Assembly: GCA_024666565.1 (NCBI GenBank)
Contig: CP088295.1
Coordinates: forward strand, 124,001-188,000
Length of the DNA: 64,000 bases
Direction of reading: 5' to 3'
Source: Svornostia abyssi
Lineage (GTDB): Bacteria > Actinomycetota > Thermoleophilia > Solirubrobacterales > Solirubrobacteraceae
Part shown: piece by piece, positions 44,420 through 54,658 of the stretch
How the letters are laid out: each line of letters opens with the position of its first letter
How positions within the stretch are numbered: position 1 is the first letter of the stretch
The notes under the pieces: generated by a model
Seen by the model: only the letters and a program-made list of their open reading frames with translations
Databases searched by the model: none
Told to the model about the DNA's origin: nothing
Translations under genes and position numbers: made by a program

Positions 44420-45680
44420 GTGACCGTCGCAGCCACTGAGAGCGCGGCGGAGGCCCACGCGGCGGGGAACTCCGGCCCCACGCCCGCCATCGAGATCAAC
44501 CATGTCTCGAAGACGTTCCGCCTCCCCAAGCAGCGGTACAGCACCCTGAAAGAGCGGGTGCTCCATCCGCTTGCTTCCTCCGAGCACGACGAGCTCAAGG
44601 CGGTCCAGGACGTGGACGTCCAGATCGCGCCCGGGGAGTTCTTCGGGATCGTGGGGCGCAACGGCTCGGGCAAGAGCACGCTGCTGAAGTGCCTGGCGGG
44701 GATCTACGACCCCGATGTGGGCGACGTGACGATCCGCGGCCGGCTGTCGCCGTTCATCGAGTTGGGCGTCGGGTTCAACCCGGATCTCACGGCGCGCGAC
44801 AACGTGATCATCAACGCGATCATGCTCGGCCTCACCCGCAAGGAGGCCCGCCGGCGGTTCGACGAGATCATCGACTTCGCCGAGCTGCACGACTTCCTCG
44901 ACATGAAGCTGAAGAACTACTCGTCGGGGATGCGGGTGCGGCTCGCGTTCAGCGTCGCGGTGCAGGTCGACGCGGACATCCTGCTCATCGACGAGGTCCT
45001 CGCCGTGGGCGATGCCGCGTTCCAGCAGAAGTGCTTCGAGCAGTTCCAGAAGATGCACGAGGAGGGACGCACGATCCTCTTCGTCACCCATGACATGTCC
45101 GCAGTCGAGCGCTTCTGCGACCGCGCGCTCCTGCTTGAGCACGGCAAGGTCGTCGACCTCGGCCTCCCCGCCGACATCGCCCGGCAGTACAACGAGTTGA
45201 ACTTCGGGCGCCCGGAGCTCGTGACCGACGAGGACGCCCTCGTCGGGTCCTCGGGAGCGCGCGCCGGTGTCGCGGTCCGCCGTGCCTGGTTCGAGAACCT
45301 GTACGGCCAGCAGGTGATCACGCTCGAGTCCGGCGAGCGCTGCCGCGCGTGCCTGGAGATCCACTTCGAACGCGACGTCGAGAACCCGATCTTCCAGGCC
45401 GTCTTCCGCAACGACACCGGCGCCGTCATCGTCTCGCTGGACACCGGCTGGCGCCACGGCCTGACCGGGACGTTCCGCGCTGGCGAGACAGTGCAGGTCG
45501 TCTTCCAGTTCGACTCGCACCTCGCGCCCAGCCGCTACGCGCTGAGCGCCATCGTCTCTGAGCACGACCGTGCCGAGATCGTGTCGGTGCACGAGGTCGC
45601 GTCGCTGATGATCCACAGCACGGTGCTGTCCGGCGGCGTCGTCGACCCCCCCGCACGAGATCGAGATCACCCGCACATGA
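44420..45680 (+). CDS. wzt: Polysaccharide ABC exporter ATP-binding protein with carbohydrate-binding C-terminal domain
   Basis: Residues ~20-265 form the ATPase: Walker A GIVGRNGSGKSTLLKCLAG, the H-loop and signature NYSSGMRVRLAFSVAV, and Walker B ILLIDEVLAVGD. Residues ~280-410 form a Wzt-type beta-sandwich (RCRACLEIHFERDVENP, GWRHGLTGTFRAGETVQVVF) that in Wzt proteins recognises the end of the finished glycan before export. The uncorrected frame continues into the permease, giving a false fusion of over 700 residues. Removing one C from the seven-base run 45646-45652 ends the protein with HEIEITRT and a TGA at 45678-45680 that overlaps the permease ATG as ATGA. Confidence 0.92.
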
Positions 45681-46522
45681 GCTTCGGTGGGCAGGCCATC
45701 CGGCGGTCGATGCAGCGGCCGCAGATCATCGGCGACGACCTTCAGCGGTTCTGGAACCTCACGCTGACCCTCGCGGTCACCGAGTTCCGCGTGAAGTACT
45801 TCGGGTCGGTGCTCGGCTACCTGTGGTCGCTCATGCGCCCGCTGCTGCTCTTCGGCGTCCTGTACGTCGTCTTCACGGAGGTCGCGGATCTCGGCGCCGA
45901 CGTGCAGTTCTACGGCGTGTACCTGCTGACGGGGATCGTCCTGTGGACCTTCTTCATCGAGACGACGTCGGGTTCGCTGGTCTGCCTCGTCGCCCGTGAG
46001 GACCTCCTGCGCAAGATGCGGTTCCCGCGGCTGGCCGTCCCGCTGTCGGTCGCACTCACCGCGCTGTTCAACCTCGCCGTGAACTTCCTCGCCGTCTTCG
46101 CGTTCGCGCTCGTGGCGGGCGTCCGGCCCCATTGGGGGTGGCTGCTCATGCCGGTGCTGGTCCTGCTGCTCGCGATCCTCGCGACCGGTCTGGGGATGCT
46201 GCTCGCGCCGATGTACGTGCGCTACCGCGATGTCGAGCCGATCTGGGAGGTGCTGGTGCAGATCGGGTTCTACGCCTCGCCGATCCTCTACGTCGCGGCG
46301 ACCTGGCCGGAGTCGGTGCGGGTGTTCCTGCAGCTCAGCCCGATCGCCGCCGTCCTCACGGAGATGCGGCACCTGTTCCTCGACCCCGCCGCGCCGACGA
46401 CCGCCGACGTGCTCGGCTCGACGTGGCTGCTGCTCGTCCCGTTCAGCATCGTGCTGGGAACGTTCGTCTTCGGCGCGTGGTACTTCCAGCGTGAGGCTCC
46501 GCGGATCGCGGAGGCCCTCTGA
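45677..46522 (+). CDS. wzm: Polysaccharide ABC exporter permease
   Basis: The 281-residue protein has the ABC2 (Wzm/RfbA) pattern: LTLAVTEFRVKYFGSVLGYL before the first helix, LWSLMRPLLLFGVLYVVF, and six membrane helices ending with FSIVLGTFVFGAWYFQREAP. With Wzt it would export an undecaprenyl-linked polysaccharide made fully in the cytoplasm. ATG 45677 overlaps the corrected wzt stop by four bases, which is the normal arrangement and supports the frame correction. A small coiled-coil gene follows four bases after the stop. Confidence 0.93.
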   Translation: MSFGGQAIRRSMQRPQIIGDDLQRFWNLTLTLAVTEFRVKYFGSVLGYLWSLMRPLLLFGVLYVVFTEVADLGADVQFYGVYLLTGIVLWTFFIETTSGSLVCLVAREDLLRKMRFPRLAVPLSVALTALFNLAVNFLAVFAFALVAGVRPHWGWLLMPVLVLLLAILATGLGMLLAPMYVRYRDVEPIWEVLVQIGFYASPILYVAATWPESVRVFLQLSPIAAVLTEMRHLFLDPAAPTTADVLGSTWLLLVPFSIVLGTFVFGAWYFQREAPRIAEAL

Positions 46523-46526
46523 TCCC

Positions 46527-46793
46527 ATGTCCACGCCGGCGAACGCGTCCACCGAACAGCAGCTCCGCGCCCGGATCGCGGAACTCGAGGCCGAACTCGC
46601 AGAGCAGGCTGCGCGCACCGAGGCCGCCGTCGCCGCCGCCCAGCGCCGGTCGTACTGGACAGATCAGCTCCAGCTCGACCTCGACGCGATCATGCGCCAC
46701 CCGGTCCTGCGGTTCGCCGTGCTCATCCCGCTGAAGGTCCGCGGCGCCGGCCGGCGGCTGCGCTGGTACGCGGAGCGGGCCCGCCAGGGATGA
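46527..46793 (+). CDS. Small coiled-coil protein, 88 residues
   Basis: A short protein with a strong heptad-like N-terminal half (TEQQLRARIAELEAELAEQA) and a basic, aromatic C-terminal half with LDAIMRHPVLRFAVLIP and RLRWYAERARQG. Similar coiled coils occur at the N-termini of glycosyltransferases in this locus, so this may be a detached docking or length-control module that pairs with the exporter or the next glycosyltransferase. It lies between wzm (four bases) and the GT2-GT4 gene (ATGA overlap), so it is almost certainly translated. Function unknown. Confidence 0.65.
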   Translation: MSTPANASTEQQLRARIAELEAELAEQAARTEAAVAAAQRRSYWTDQLQLDLDAIMRHPVLRFAVLIPLKVRGAGRRLRWYAERARQG

Positions 46794-48920
46794 GCGACCG
46801 CGTCTCGGTGATCGTCCCCGTCCGCGACGGGGCGCGGTACCTGCGCGAGCTCCTCGACGCAGTCTCCCGGGAGGGCGCTGACGAGATCCTCGTCGTCGAC
46901 TCCGGCTCACGCGACGACTCGCTGGCGATCGCGGGGGGAGGCGGGCGCGCGGATCATCGAGATCGACCCGCAGGACTTCGGGCACGGGCGGACCCGCAAC
47001 CTCGCCGCGTCCGAGGCGACCGGCGATGTGCTCGCGTTCCTGACGCAGGACGCCACCCCGGTCCCCGGGTGGCTCTCGGCCCATCTCGAGGCGCTCGCGC
47101 TGGACCCGCGCGTGGGCGTGAGCTTCGGCCCGCACCTGCCGCGTCCTGATACGTCCCCGATGATCGCGCGGGAGCTGACGGAGTTCTTCGCGTCGTTCTC
47201 CCCGGACGGCGCCCCCGCGCTGCAAGGCCCTGGCGATGAGCCGTTCCTCTCGAACGTCAACGCGTGCTACCGGCGCGCCTGTTGGCAGGAGATCCGCTTC
47301 CGGGACGTCCCGTACAGCGAGGACCAAGCGTTCGGTCGTGACGCGCTCGAGGCCGGCTGGCTGAAGGTCTACCAGCCGGGCGCGGCGGTCCTGCACGCGC
47401 ATGACTACGGCGCGGTCGAGTTCTTGCGCCGGTACTTCGACGAGTACCGCGGGCTGCGTGAGACGACGGGCCACGTCGAGCCGGTCGCGCCGCGGGAGTC
47501 ACTGAGCTACGTGCGGGTGCAGGTCCGGGGTGACCGCGCATGGCTCGCCGCGCAAGGGGTCGGCGGCGTGGAGGCGGCCCGGTGGACCGCGCGCTCGGTC
47601 GTGCACCACGGCGGCCGCCGCGTGTTCAGCGCGCTGGGGTCCCGTGCCGACCGGCTCCCGCCAGCGGTGCGGGGCGCGATCTCGCTTGAGGGACGGACCG
47701 ACGGCGGCGGGGGCGATCACGACGCGACCGCGGTGGAGGCACCCCCCGAGCCGACGGGACGGATCATCCCGGCGCGGCGGCCCGCGCATTCGCTCGACGA
47801 CACGCTGCGGCTGCTGCGCGACGGCAGCGTGCCGTTGCTGCCGGTCACCGCCGACGCCGCCGAGCGCGAGCGCCTGCGGGTCGCCGTCGTCATCCCGGAT
47901 TTCCGGCAGGGGAGCGGTGGGCACCGCACGATCTGCACACTGGTCCGCGGGCTGGAGGCGCGCGGGCACATCTGCAGCCTGTGGCTACACGACCCGAATG
48001 GCGCCCATCGCGGGGAGGCCGACGCGGTCGTCCGCCAGCGCGTCGACGAGTGGTTCGGCCCGGTCGCCGCCCCCGTGTACAAGGGCTTCGCGGACTGGCA
48101 CGGCGCAGACGTGGTCGTCGCAACCGGATGGCAGACGGTGCATGCGTCGCTGCGGCTCGACCAGGTTCGGGCGCGCGCCTACCTGGTCCAGGACCACGAG
48201 CCGGAGTTCTACGCGACGTCAGCGGACCGCATCTTCGCCGAGGACACGTACCGCCGCGGCCTGTACGTCATCGCCGCGTCGCCGTGGCTGCGCGACCTCG
48301 TGCGCGACACGTACGGGGCGGACGGCACGGCGTTCGAGCTGGGCGTCGACCACGAGATCTACGCCGCGGACCCCTCGATCACGCGTCACGAGGACACCAT
48401 CCTGTTCTACGGCCGTGGCGCGACGCCGCGCCGCGCGACCGAGCTTGGATGGCTCGCGTTGAGCGAGCTGCGCCGACGTCGGCCGGACATCCGGGTGGTC
48501 GCCTACGGGGACAGCAAACCCGACTGGGAGCAGGCGTTCCCCTACGAGTTCCTCGGTGTGGTCTCCCCGCCGGAGCTGGCGGCGCTCTACCGGCGGGCGA
48601 CGGCCGGTCTCGTGCTGTCGCTGACCAACTACTCCCTGATCCCGCAGGAGATGATGGCCTGCGGCCTGCCACTGGTGGACCTGCGGGGCGGCTGCAGCGA
48701 AGCGATGTTCGGAGAGGACGGGCCCGTGGAGCTGGCGGCCGCTGATCCCGTCGCGATCGCCGACGCACTCGAGCGCCTCCTCGACGACCGCGCCGAGTGG
48801 GATCGCCGCTCGTCGGCCGGTCTGAGCTGGGCCGCCGAACGGACGTGGGACGCCGCGGTGGACGCGGTCGAGCACGGGCTGCGCGAATGCCTGCGCGCCC
48901 GTGCCCGCGAGAACGCGTGA
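46790..48920 (+). CDS. Bifunctional glycosyltransferase: GT2 plus WsaF-like GT4 domain
   Basis: Domain one (about 1-300) is a GT2 enzyme: VSVIVPVRDGARYLRELLDA, DFGHGRTRNLAASEATGDVL, VLAFLTQDATPVPGW and a rhamnosyltransferase-like VPYSEDQAFGRDALEAGW. Domain two (about 350-700) is GT-B: VAVVIPDFRQGSGGHRTICT, DHEPEFYATSADRIFAEDTY and NYSLIPQEMMACGLPLVDL, resembling the WsaF-type rhamnosyltransferase group. Removing one base from the G run 46932-46937 joins ILVVDSGSRDDSLAIAGEAG to the rest and yields 709 residues. Fusion of two transferases next to Wzm/Wzt suggests that it builds the repeating or capping unit recognised by Wzt. Confidence 0.87.
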
Positions 48921-48926
48921 GCGCGG

Positions 48927-50606
48927 TCAGCGCACCCGCTTGGTGATCGATTTCCCGACGACCCCGACGAACGGGTATCCCGCCTCGCTCGGGACGCGGA
49001 CCCTGAACTTCAGCTTCGCGCCGGGACGCACGACACGTAGGCGGTAGCGCCCCTTGAACCGCCCGGTACGGCTGGTGCGGCGCAGCGCGAAGGTCTGCCA
49101 CGACGGCCCGGCCTTGCCCTGGATCGCGACGATCTTCCCGCCCTTCGGGATGTGACCGGTCCGGACGCGCCCGGAGTAGCGCACCAGCCCACCACGCGAG
49201 ATGCGGACCGTGAGCTTGACCACGGCACGAACCTTCAGGGTGAGCTTGGCCACGAGACCGGGACCGCAGAGGAACAGGGTGCCGTTGCCCTGGCGGGCGA
49301 CCACGCGCTCGGTGAAGGTCCCGGCGGCCGACGTGCGGAACGACCCGAGTGCGGTGAACTTCCCACCGCGTGCGTGGAAGACGTCGACATCGGTGTTCGC
49401 CGGCCCTCGGCCGGTGATGTTGAACGCCTGCCGATGGCGCACCCTGAGGGTGCGTGCGCCGTTGCGGCGATAGCGCGCGGCGAGACCGGTGGTGGCGCCC
49501 GTGCACGGGGCCGTCGGGTTGGCACCCGCAGCGCCGTTGGCACCTTCCGCCCCACCAGCACCGGTGGCACCAGCTACCCCACCCGCAGCCGGTGCATTCT
49601 GGACCACGAACTCCGGCTCCGACCACACCCCGGTGCGATTCCCGGATGCGTCCTCGACAGACACCCGCACGTTGTGCGTGCCATCGGTGAGCGTGCGCGT
49701 GTCGAGCGCGAAGTCGTGCTGGACGCTCTTCGGGCACGGCTCGCGGTACATGAACTCGTACGGAGTCGCGGGATCCACCCCAGCGTCGGCGCAACGACCG
49801 TCGTTGGCAGAGATCACGGCGGCACGAACGACCTTGCCGTCGACTTCGAGGATTGAGCGATACACGCCGGAGACCGGGTCACTTGCGGAGAACGTCAGCT
49901 GCTCGACGCCGCTGTGGGTGGTTGCAGTGGTCACGCGGCCGGCCACCTGCGTCACCGCAGGCGGCTGCGGGTCGCGGAGTGTGAACTCGGCCGCATACAC
50001 GCTCGCGGAGGCCATGGGGTGGCCAGCAGGACGAGGCACGCACACGTAGCCACCAACCCCGCCGCAGTCGACGCTTATGAACCACTGGGTGGCATCCGGA
50101 ACTGCGTCGAGGCTTTCCGCGATGAGGTTGCCTGGGTGGACTCCAGGTGCACCCCCGAGACCGGCACATCCCTCAGGCGCGGCCCGGCAGGCCTCCGCAA
50201 CGTAGGCACCAGAGAAGGCGTTCAGGGGGCGCGCGACAAACGCTACGGGGGTCGCGTTTGGTTCGTTTGCTCCGGTCAGCTGCGCATTGCGCCACACGCG
50301 GTATGCGGAGATCGTGCCTCCGCTTGGAGCGCTGAACCGCCAGCTCATCATGGACGCAGTCGCGGGGTTGTAGATCGCAGCGTTCAAGGCGATCGTGAGA
50401 GACCCGCCCGACGCGCACGTGTTGCTCGGCGACGTCTGCGGAGCGATTGCCGTGCCCGTCCAACCGTCGGTCGGTGCGATGTTGCCCGCCGGGGTCTTGC
50501 AGGAGTAGACGCGGTAGACGCCCGCGTCGGCGTCAGTCGCACCGAGCGTTCCCAGGACCGGCAGAGCGGCTACTACGGACAGCATTACGCGCAGCGAGCG
50601 GCGCAT
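48927..50606 (-). CDS. Secreted multidomain protein with Ig-like beta domains and a collagen-like linker
   Basis: The 559-residue protein has a clear signal peptide (MRRSLRVMLSVVAALPVLGT, cleavage likely after ADA near residue 28). The N-terminal half is beta-rich and resembles a lectin-like or jelly-roll domain; near 230-340 is an Ig-like domain with FALDTRTLTDGTHNVRVSV. A low-complexity Gly/Ala stretch, GGVAGATGAGGAEGANG, follows, then two more beta domains ending KRVR. No enzymatic motif is visible. It could be a surface adhesin or a scaffold for the exported glycan. It has its own promoter and a good Shine-Dalgarno, unlike most genes here. It is convergent with the GT2-GT4 gene. Confidence 0.7.
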   Translation of the reverse strand: MRRSLRVMLSVVAALPVLGTLGATDADAGVYRVYSCKTPAGNIAPTDGWTGTAIAPQTSPSNTCASGGSLTIALNAAIYNPATASMMSWRFSAPSGGTISAYRVWRNAQLTGANEPNATPVAFVARPLNAFSGAYVAEACRAAPEGCAGLGGAPGVHPGNLIAESLDAVPDATQWFISVDCGGVGGYVCVPRPAGHPMASASVYAAEFTLRDPQPPAVTQVAGRVTTATTHSGVEQLTFSASDPVSGVYRSILEVDGKVVRAAVISANDGRCADAGVDPATPYEFMYREPCPKSVQHDFALDTRTLTDGTHNVRVSVEDASGNRTGVWSEPEFVVQNAPAAGGVAGATGAGGAEGANGAAGANPTAPCTGATTGLAARYRRNGARTLRVRHRQAFNITGRGPANTDVDVFHARGGKFTALGSFRTSAAGTFTERVVARQGNGTLFLCGPGLVAKLTLKVRAVVKLTVRISRGGLVRYSGRVRTGHIPKGGKIVAIQGKAGPSWQTFALRRTSRTGRFKGRYRLRVVRPGAKLKFRVRVPSEAGYPFVGVVGKSITKRVR

Positions 50607-50611
50607 TTGGA

Positions 50612-50640
50612 CCTCCAGAGTCGATGGCTCACTCCTAGTA
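50612..50640 (-). promoter_or_regulatory. Promoter and ribosome binding site of the secreted protein
   Basis: GGAGG (minus strand, 50612-50616) lies five bases before the ATG at 50606, and a TACTAG hexamer (50635-50640) about 28 bases upstream would give a leader of some 20 bases. This is one of the few canonical leadered starts in the window. Confidence 0.45.
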
Positions 50641-50666
50641 GGCCGTGGACCCGCGAAGTTCGCCCC

Positions 50667-50679
50667 CCTTGCCGCAAGG
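50667..50679 (-). terminator. Small hairpin downstream of the 812-residue membrane protein gene
   Basis: CCTTG and CAAGG form a perfect five-base stem with a three-base loop, 46 bases after the stop of the large membrane protein gene. No T tract follows, so it is at best a weak terminator. Otherwise the 118 bases between the two genes hold only the downstream promoter. Confidence 0.25.
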
Positions 50680-50724
50680 TCTCCGCAGACCCCGCTTGCA
50701 CGCGGAACTTTACGCAGGGTCCGC

Positions 50725-53163
50725 TTACCTTGTTCGGCGGCCTACCATCTCGACCCACACCACCTCGGTACCGCAGAGCTGCCGCCAATCGCTCGCAGGC
50801 GACTCCCGGACAGGCGGCGGCGCCCCAACCCTCCGGAATGCGAGACCCGAAACCAGGCGATTCCACGACCCCTGCCCGGGCGCCAGGACCGAAGGTTCCA
50901 CGCGTACTGACCACGAGACCCGTCCACGCGGCAGTTCCACTGTCCCCACAAGTTCAGACCCGCCGTCCTCACTGAGACGTCCGCTGGCAGTCCCTACTGA
51001 GCGACCGCTGACGGTCACGCGAGACGCGGCACCCACGCTGCCCTGCAGCCACACCTCATATCGACCGGATTGCGGCACTCGAACCGCCCCCCGACCCTCG
51101 CCGCCCCCCCGGGGCCTGTACTCAAGGCCGTTCCACTCCACCGCCCAGCTAGCGGGTACCTGCTCGAAGCCCGCCTGCACAACCGGCTTCCGAGGCTGCC
51201 AGCGCAGGCGGCGTGGACGCAGCTCCTCGACAACAGCCCCGAGGCGGGCGCAGTCAACCTTCGAGCCAGAGGGTGTGAACTCGGCCGCAATTGAAGCCAT
51301 GATCTCCTCGCCCCCCGACGTACGCCGCCAAGTCTCGTAGTGCGAGCCCCGGTGCTCCAGCTCGAACATTGAGGACGGCCGCTCGGCGAACGCGGAGCGC
51401 CGCATCACGACTCTGGCGAACTCTCCGAGATACGCACGGTCGAGGGTCTCGGCGCGTACTGACGTTCCGAACGGGGGCATAGACGACCCGATCGAGAAAG
51501 CAGGAGGCCTCAATCGCCACGTATCCGCCACCGCGTCAGGGGCGACGTCGCGTAAGAAGTACTTGGCGAACTCGTCGAACTCCGTGAACAGGACTGGGCC
51601 GTCGACCTGGGCGGCGATCGCCTGGAGTTCTTCCATCCGGTCCCTGGGTGCCAAGGACACGTCGCGGTACGCGAGCGCATTCGACGCAACGACGGCGGCG
51701 GCGATCATCGCGACGGCAGGCACAGCCAATAGCCGACCTCTATCGGCAGCCCATGATCGGACAGATACCCAGCCAACGACTCCCGTAAAGAGGAGCGCCG
51801 GCGCAGTTATCGCGTAGGCCTTCGCATCCGCCCACGGGGAGCCGAACGCGGAAATGATCAGCATGCCGGCTAGACCGACAAGCAGGAACACTCCCGGCCC
51901 CACTGCACGCAGTCTCAGCAAGTAGACGACTCCCAAGACGACGCCGACTGCCACCGAGACCTGCGCCAACATCGTCACGTCGCCGGCAAGTCCTTGCGGC
52001 GGAACTCGGAAGTCTCCGTTGAGCCAGATGCCGAGTGCCTCGGCTCTGCGAAGCGGCGTCAATAGGTTTCCGAGTTCCGTCTGCGTGGTGGTAACAGTGC
52101 CAGCAACGTCTAGGTATGCGCCTAGCCCGAGTACGGCACGTACGGCTCCGACAAGGCCGAGCAGGGCCGCCATACCCACCGCCAAGAGAGCCTTCAGCGG
52201 GTTGTCGAAGATGGGCCGCCAAGCCAACACCGCGAGCATGAGCGCTGCGGGCGCAACCCACACGGCCGCCGCTGTGCCCACAACCCCGACCAACGCCGCG
52301 CTGACCATCGCCACCGGCAACAGCCCGGCGAGCCTGCCCTCAGACGTTGAACGCGCAGCCGCCCTGCTCACAAACAGAGCGAGAGCCGGAAGCAGCGCCG
52401 CTGCAACGACCTCCTTGATCGACCCTTGGAGGTAGTACGCCACCAAGAGCCCCGGCTGGGTCGCGACAAACGCTACGACAACCTGGAGCGGGTCGGAGAG
52501 TGGCAACTCCCTGCTGAGCCGGAGCAGTCCAGCGGCCAGCATCACAACACCCAGCGCGAGGAAGGGCTGATAGGTCCACGCGACGTCCTGGGCCAGCAGC
52601 TTCGAGAACGGTGCCATTGCGGTCAGGGCGCCCGACGGGTAGCCCGACCCCACGAAGTACGCTCGGGTCACAAGCTCTGACGACGACTCGGACTCGGAAC
52701 TCGAGTCCACTGTTGCCAGTGCTTCGGCCCCGAGCATCTGAACCGCCGTATCGCCGAGTTGGGTATAGCCCGCAAAGGTGGCGCTACCGCTCGCCACAAC
52801 CGGGGCAGCAGCCAGCACGAACACCACCGGCAACACCGCTAGAGGTCGGAGCGTGTGGCCGCGCGCCACGCTTGCATCGGCCGGGCCGGTTGGTTGGCGC
52901 GTAATGGCTATCTCGACCCACATGCGGCGTAGCCCGAACGCGGCAATCCCGCTACTCGCGAGCAAGAAGAGCACGGTTCCGGCCCGCCCCCAGACAAGGA
53001 CCTGGGAGAGCGCGATGAACCCCGCATACCCCAGAACCAGACTCTCGAGGATTCCTGCCACCGGATCGTCCCGCCGCCAGCCGAACGCTGCCAGTCCAAG
53101 GCCAGCCCAGGTAAGAACCAAGAGGGCAGGGAACACCAGCCAAGTGGTTGCGAGGTCGAGCAT
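50725..53163 (-). CDS. Large polytopic membrane protein with extracytoplasmic C-terminal domain (GT-C-like)
   Basis: The 812-residue protein has about fourteen membrane helices in the first ~500 residues, from TTWLVFPALLVLTWAGLGLA to LLAVPAVAMIAAAVVASNAL, and a soluble ~300-residue tail. The loop after helix 4 (FAGYTQLGDTAVQMLGAEAL) holds an acidic residue in the GT-C catalytic position, and the tail ends in a beta-sandwich (RVTVSGRSVGTASGRLSEDG). This fits a lipid-sugar-dependent glycosyltransferase or polymerase facing outward, but no specific family is certain. The DNA here has visibly more A and T than the flanks. It follows the DUF2142 protein gene by 15 bases. Confidence 0.65.
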   Translation of the reverse strand: MLDLATTWLVFPALLVLTWAGLGLAAFGWRRDDPVAGILESLVLGYAGFIALSQVLVWGRAGTVLFLLASSGIAAFGLRRMWVEIAITRQPTGPADASVARGHTLRPLAVLPVVFVLAAAPVVASGSATFAGYTQLGDTAVQMLGAEALATVDSSSESESSSELVTRAYFVGSGYPSGALTAMAPFSKLLAQDVAWTYQPFLALGVVMLAAGLLRLSRELPLSDPLQVVVAFVATQPGLLVAYYLQGSIKEVVAAALLPALALFVSRAAARSTSEGRLAGLLPVAMVSAALVGVVGTAAAVWVAPAALMLAVLAWRPIFDNPLKALLAVGMAALLGLVGAVRAVLGLGAYLDVAGTVTTTQTELGNLLTPLRRAEALGIWLNGDFRVPPQGLAGDVTMLAQVSVAVGVVLGVVYLLRLRAVGPGVFLLVGLAGMLIISAFGSPWADAKAYAITAPALLFTGVVGWVSVRSWAADRGRLLAVPAVAMIAAAVVASNALAYRDVSLAPRDRMEELQAIAAQVDGPVLFTEFDEFAKYFLRDVAPDAVADTWRLRPPAFSIGSSMPPFGTSVRAETLDRAYLGEFARVVMRRSAFAERPSSMFELEHRGSHYETWRRTSGGEEIMASIAAEFTPSGSKVDCARLGAVVEELRPRRLRWQPRKPVVQAGFEQVPASWAVEWNGLEYRPRGGGEGRGAVRVPQSGRYEVWLQGSVGAASRVTVSGRSVGTASGRLSEDGGSELVGTVELPRGRVSWSVRVEPSVLAPGQGSWNRLVSGLAFRRVGAPPPVRESPASDWRQLCGTEVVWVEMVGRRTR

Positions 53164-53178
53164 CCTTCCCCTGGTCTG

Positions 53179-54658
53179 TTAGCTGCCGTAGTAGCGGCCG
53201 ACGGTGAGTATCAGTCCGCTGACGCCGTGAAGCGTGATCAGCGTGATCATGGCCACTGCAAGGGCCGGCGCTCGACGGTTTCCCAGCCCCAACGTGGCAG
53301 TCGCAACGACCGCCGCGTAGAGGCCAAGGAGGGGAAACAGATACCTCACCTGCTCGAACGTGAAGCCCGTCGTGCGACGGTAGTCGTAGCCAACCAACGC
53401 GATGGAGAAAGCGAGGCCAACAACAACGGTGCCAAAGCAAGTGAGCTCCGCCGCGTTTCGCCGCAGCGAAGCACGGTGCTTCACCAGTCCGGATGCCGCC
53501 AGCAGCCCAAGAGCGAGAGCGGCCCAGGCGCCTAACGCGTAAAGCCAGCGCGGGGCACCGTAGTCAAGCCATCCGTATCGCCCGAGCCAGCCCCCAAGCC
53601 AAGTCTCAGTTATCGGGGAGAACCCGAAGACGTCCTGCTGTCCGGGCACACGCGGCAAGTAGAGCTGCCAGGCGTACGACAGGTGCTCGCGGAGGTTGTA
53701 CGGAGGGATCTCGGCCGCCGGCAAGGTCGGGGATGATGCCCCCCGTAGGCAGGAGGCCTCGGCCCTGCAACCAAGCCCAGCTGCAGTAACCGACGGCCAC
53801 CACGAGCGCCGAACTCAGTGCCGCCGCAAACGCTTTGCCTGCCTCTTTCGGGCCGTCTTGCTTGGCGAGGCGCCAGCAGATGATCAGCACCGCTAAAGCC
53901 GCTGCTGGCAAGAGCCCTGCGAAAGTCAGCTTTGTCAGAGCCCCGAGAGATCCGACGAGAGCAACAATTGCTGCCGCCTTCAGCGATGGGCTGCGGAGTC
54001 CCGCAACTATCGCCAGCAGAAGTCCCACGGCGATCAGGTCAAGGAGATTGTCTGGCGTCACTCCCCCCGCGATGAACCCAGGTGCCGGGGCCACCGCCAC
54101 CGCGAGGCCACCCACAGTGGGCATCCACGGATAGCTCGGGAACAGCCGCGAAACCAACAGGGCGCAGAGCATCGCCGTGATCGCGAAGCACAGTACGGAC
54201 GTCATTCGAATCGCTCGCACCTGCGCGGACGCTCCGAGCGGCGATGCCAGCAGGTACGCGGGAACGCTGACCACGTAGTACAGGGGCGGCTGACTGGAAC
54301 TGGTCGTACTGCCGCCGCCGTTTCCAGCTGGCGCGTCGTCCGCGGCCTCCAAGAGCGTGCGCGACGCCGAGTCGGCTCTCGGCACAGCGTTGTTCCCACG
54401 ACCAATGACACCGTATGTCCCTAGAGCCTGCAGCAGCAATTCCTGCTGACTCGAGTAGGGAGGCTGGTCAGTTGATCCGTCGGGCATACGCCCCGTCTCC
54501 GCCAGGTATTGGACATACGCGAAATGCGCCGTCTCATCCGGGACTTGGAACAGCGGTGTCAGCGTGGCCCAGGCGGTCCCCATCAGGGCAGCGACAGCCC
54601 CCACCAGCCAGACCTGACCGGAGACCCGTCCAACCTGGCGACGGATGTAGTCCTTCAA
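53179..54658 (-). CDS. DUF2142-like polytopic membrane protein, frame-broken
   Basis: The N-terminal part has the characteristic loop FQVPDETAHFAYVQYLAETG after the first helix, seen in DUF2142 proteins, a GT-C-like family found in polysaccharide loci. About ten helices follow. The frame breaks near 53723-53724 (AA on the plus strand): removing one base joins GGIIPDL to PAAEIPPYNLREHLSYAWQL and gives about 492 residues. The start appears to be TTG 54658, overlapping the upstream stop as TTGA. Its likely role is transfer or polymerisation of lipid-linked sugars on the outer face. Confidence 0.75.

Noticed and set aside
44411-46522. A single 703-residue ABC ATPase-permease fusion
   Set aside because: The junction reads as nonsense (PPARDRDHPH) and one base less in the C run restores a normal Wzt end and an ATGA overlap with Wzm.
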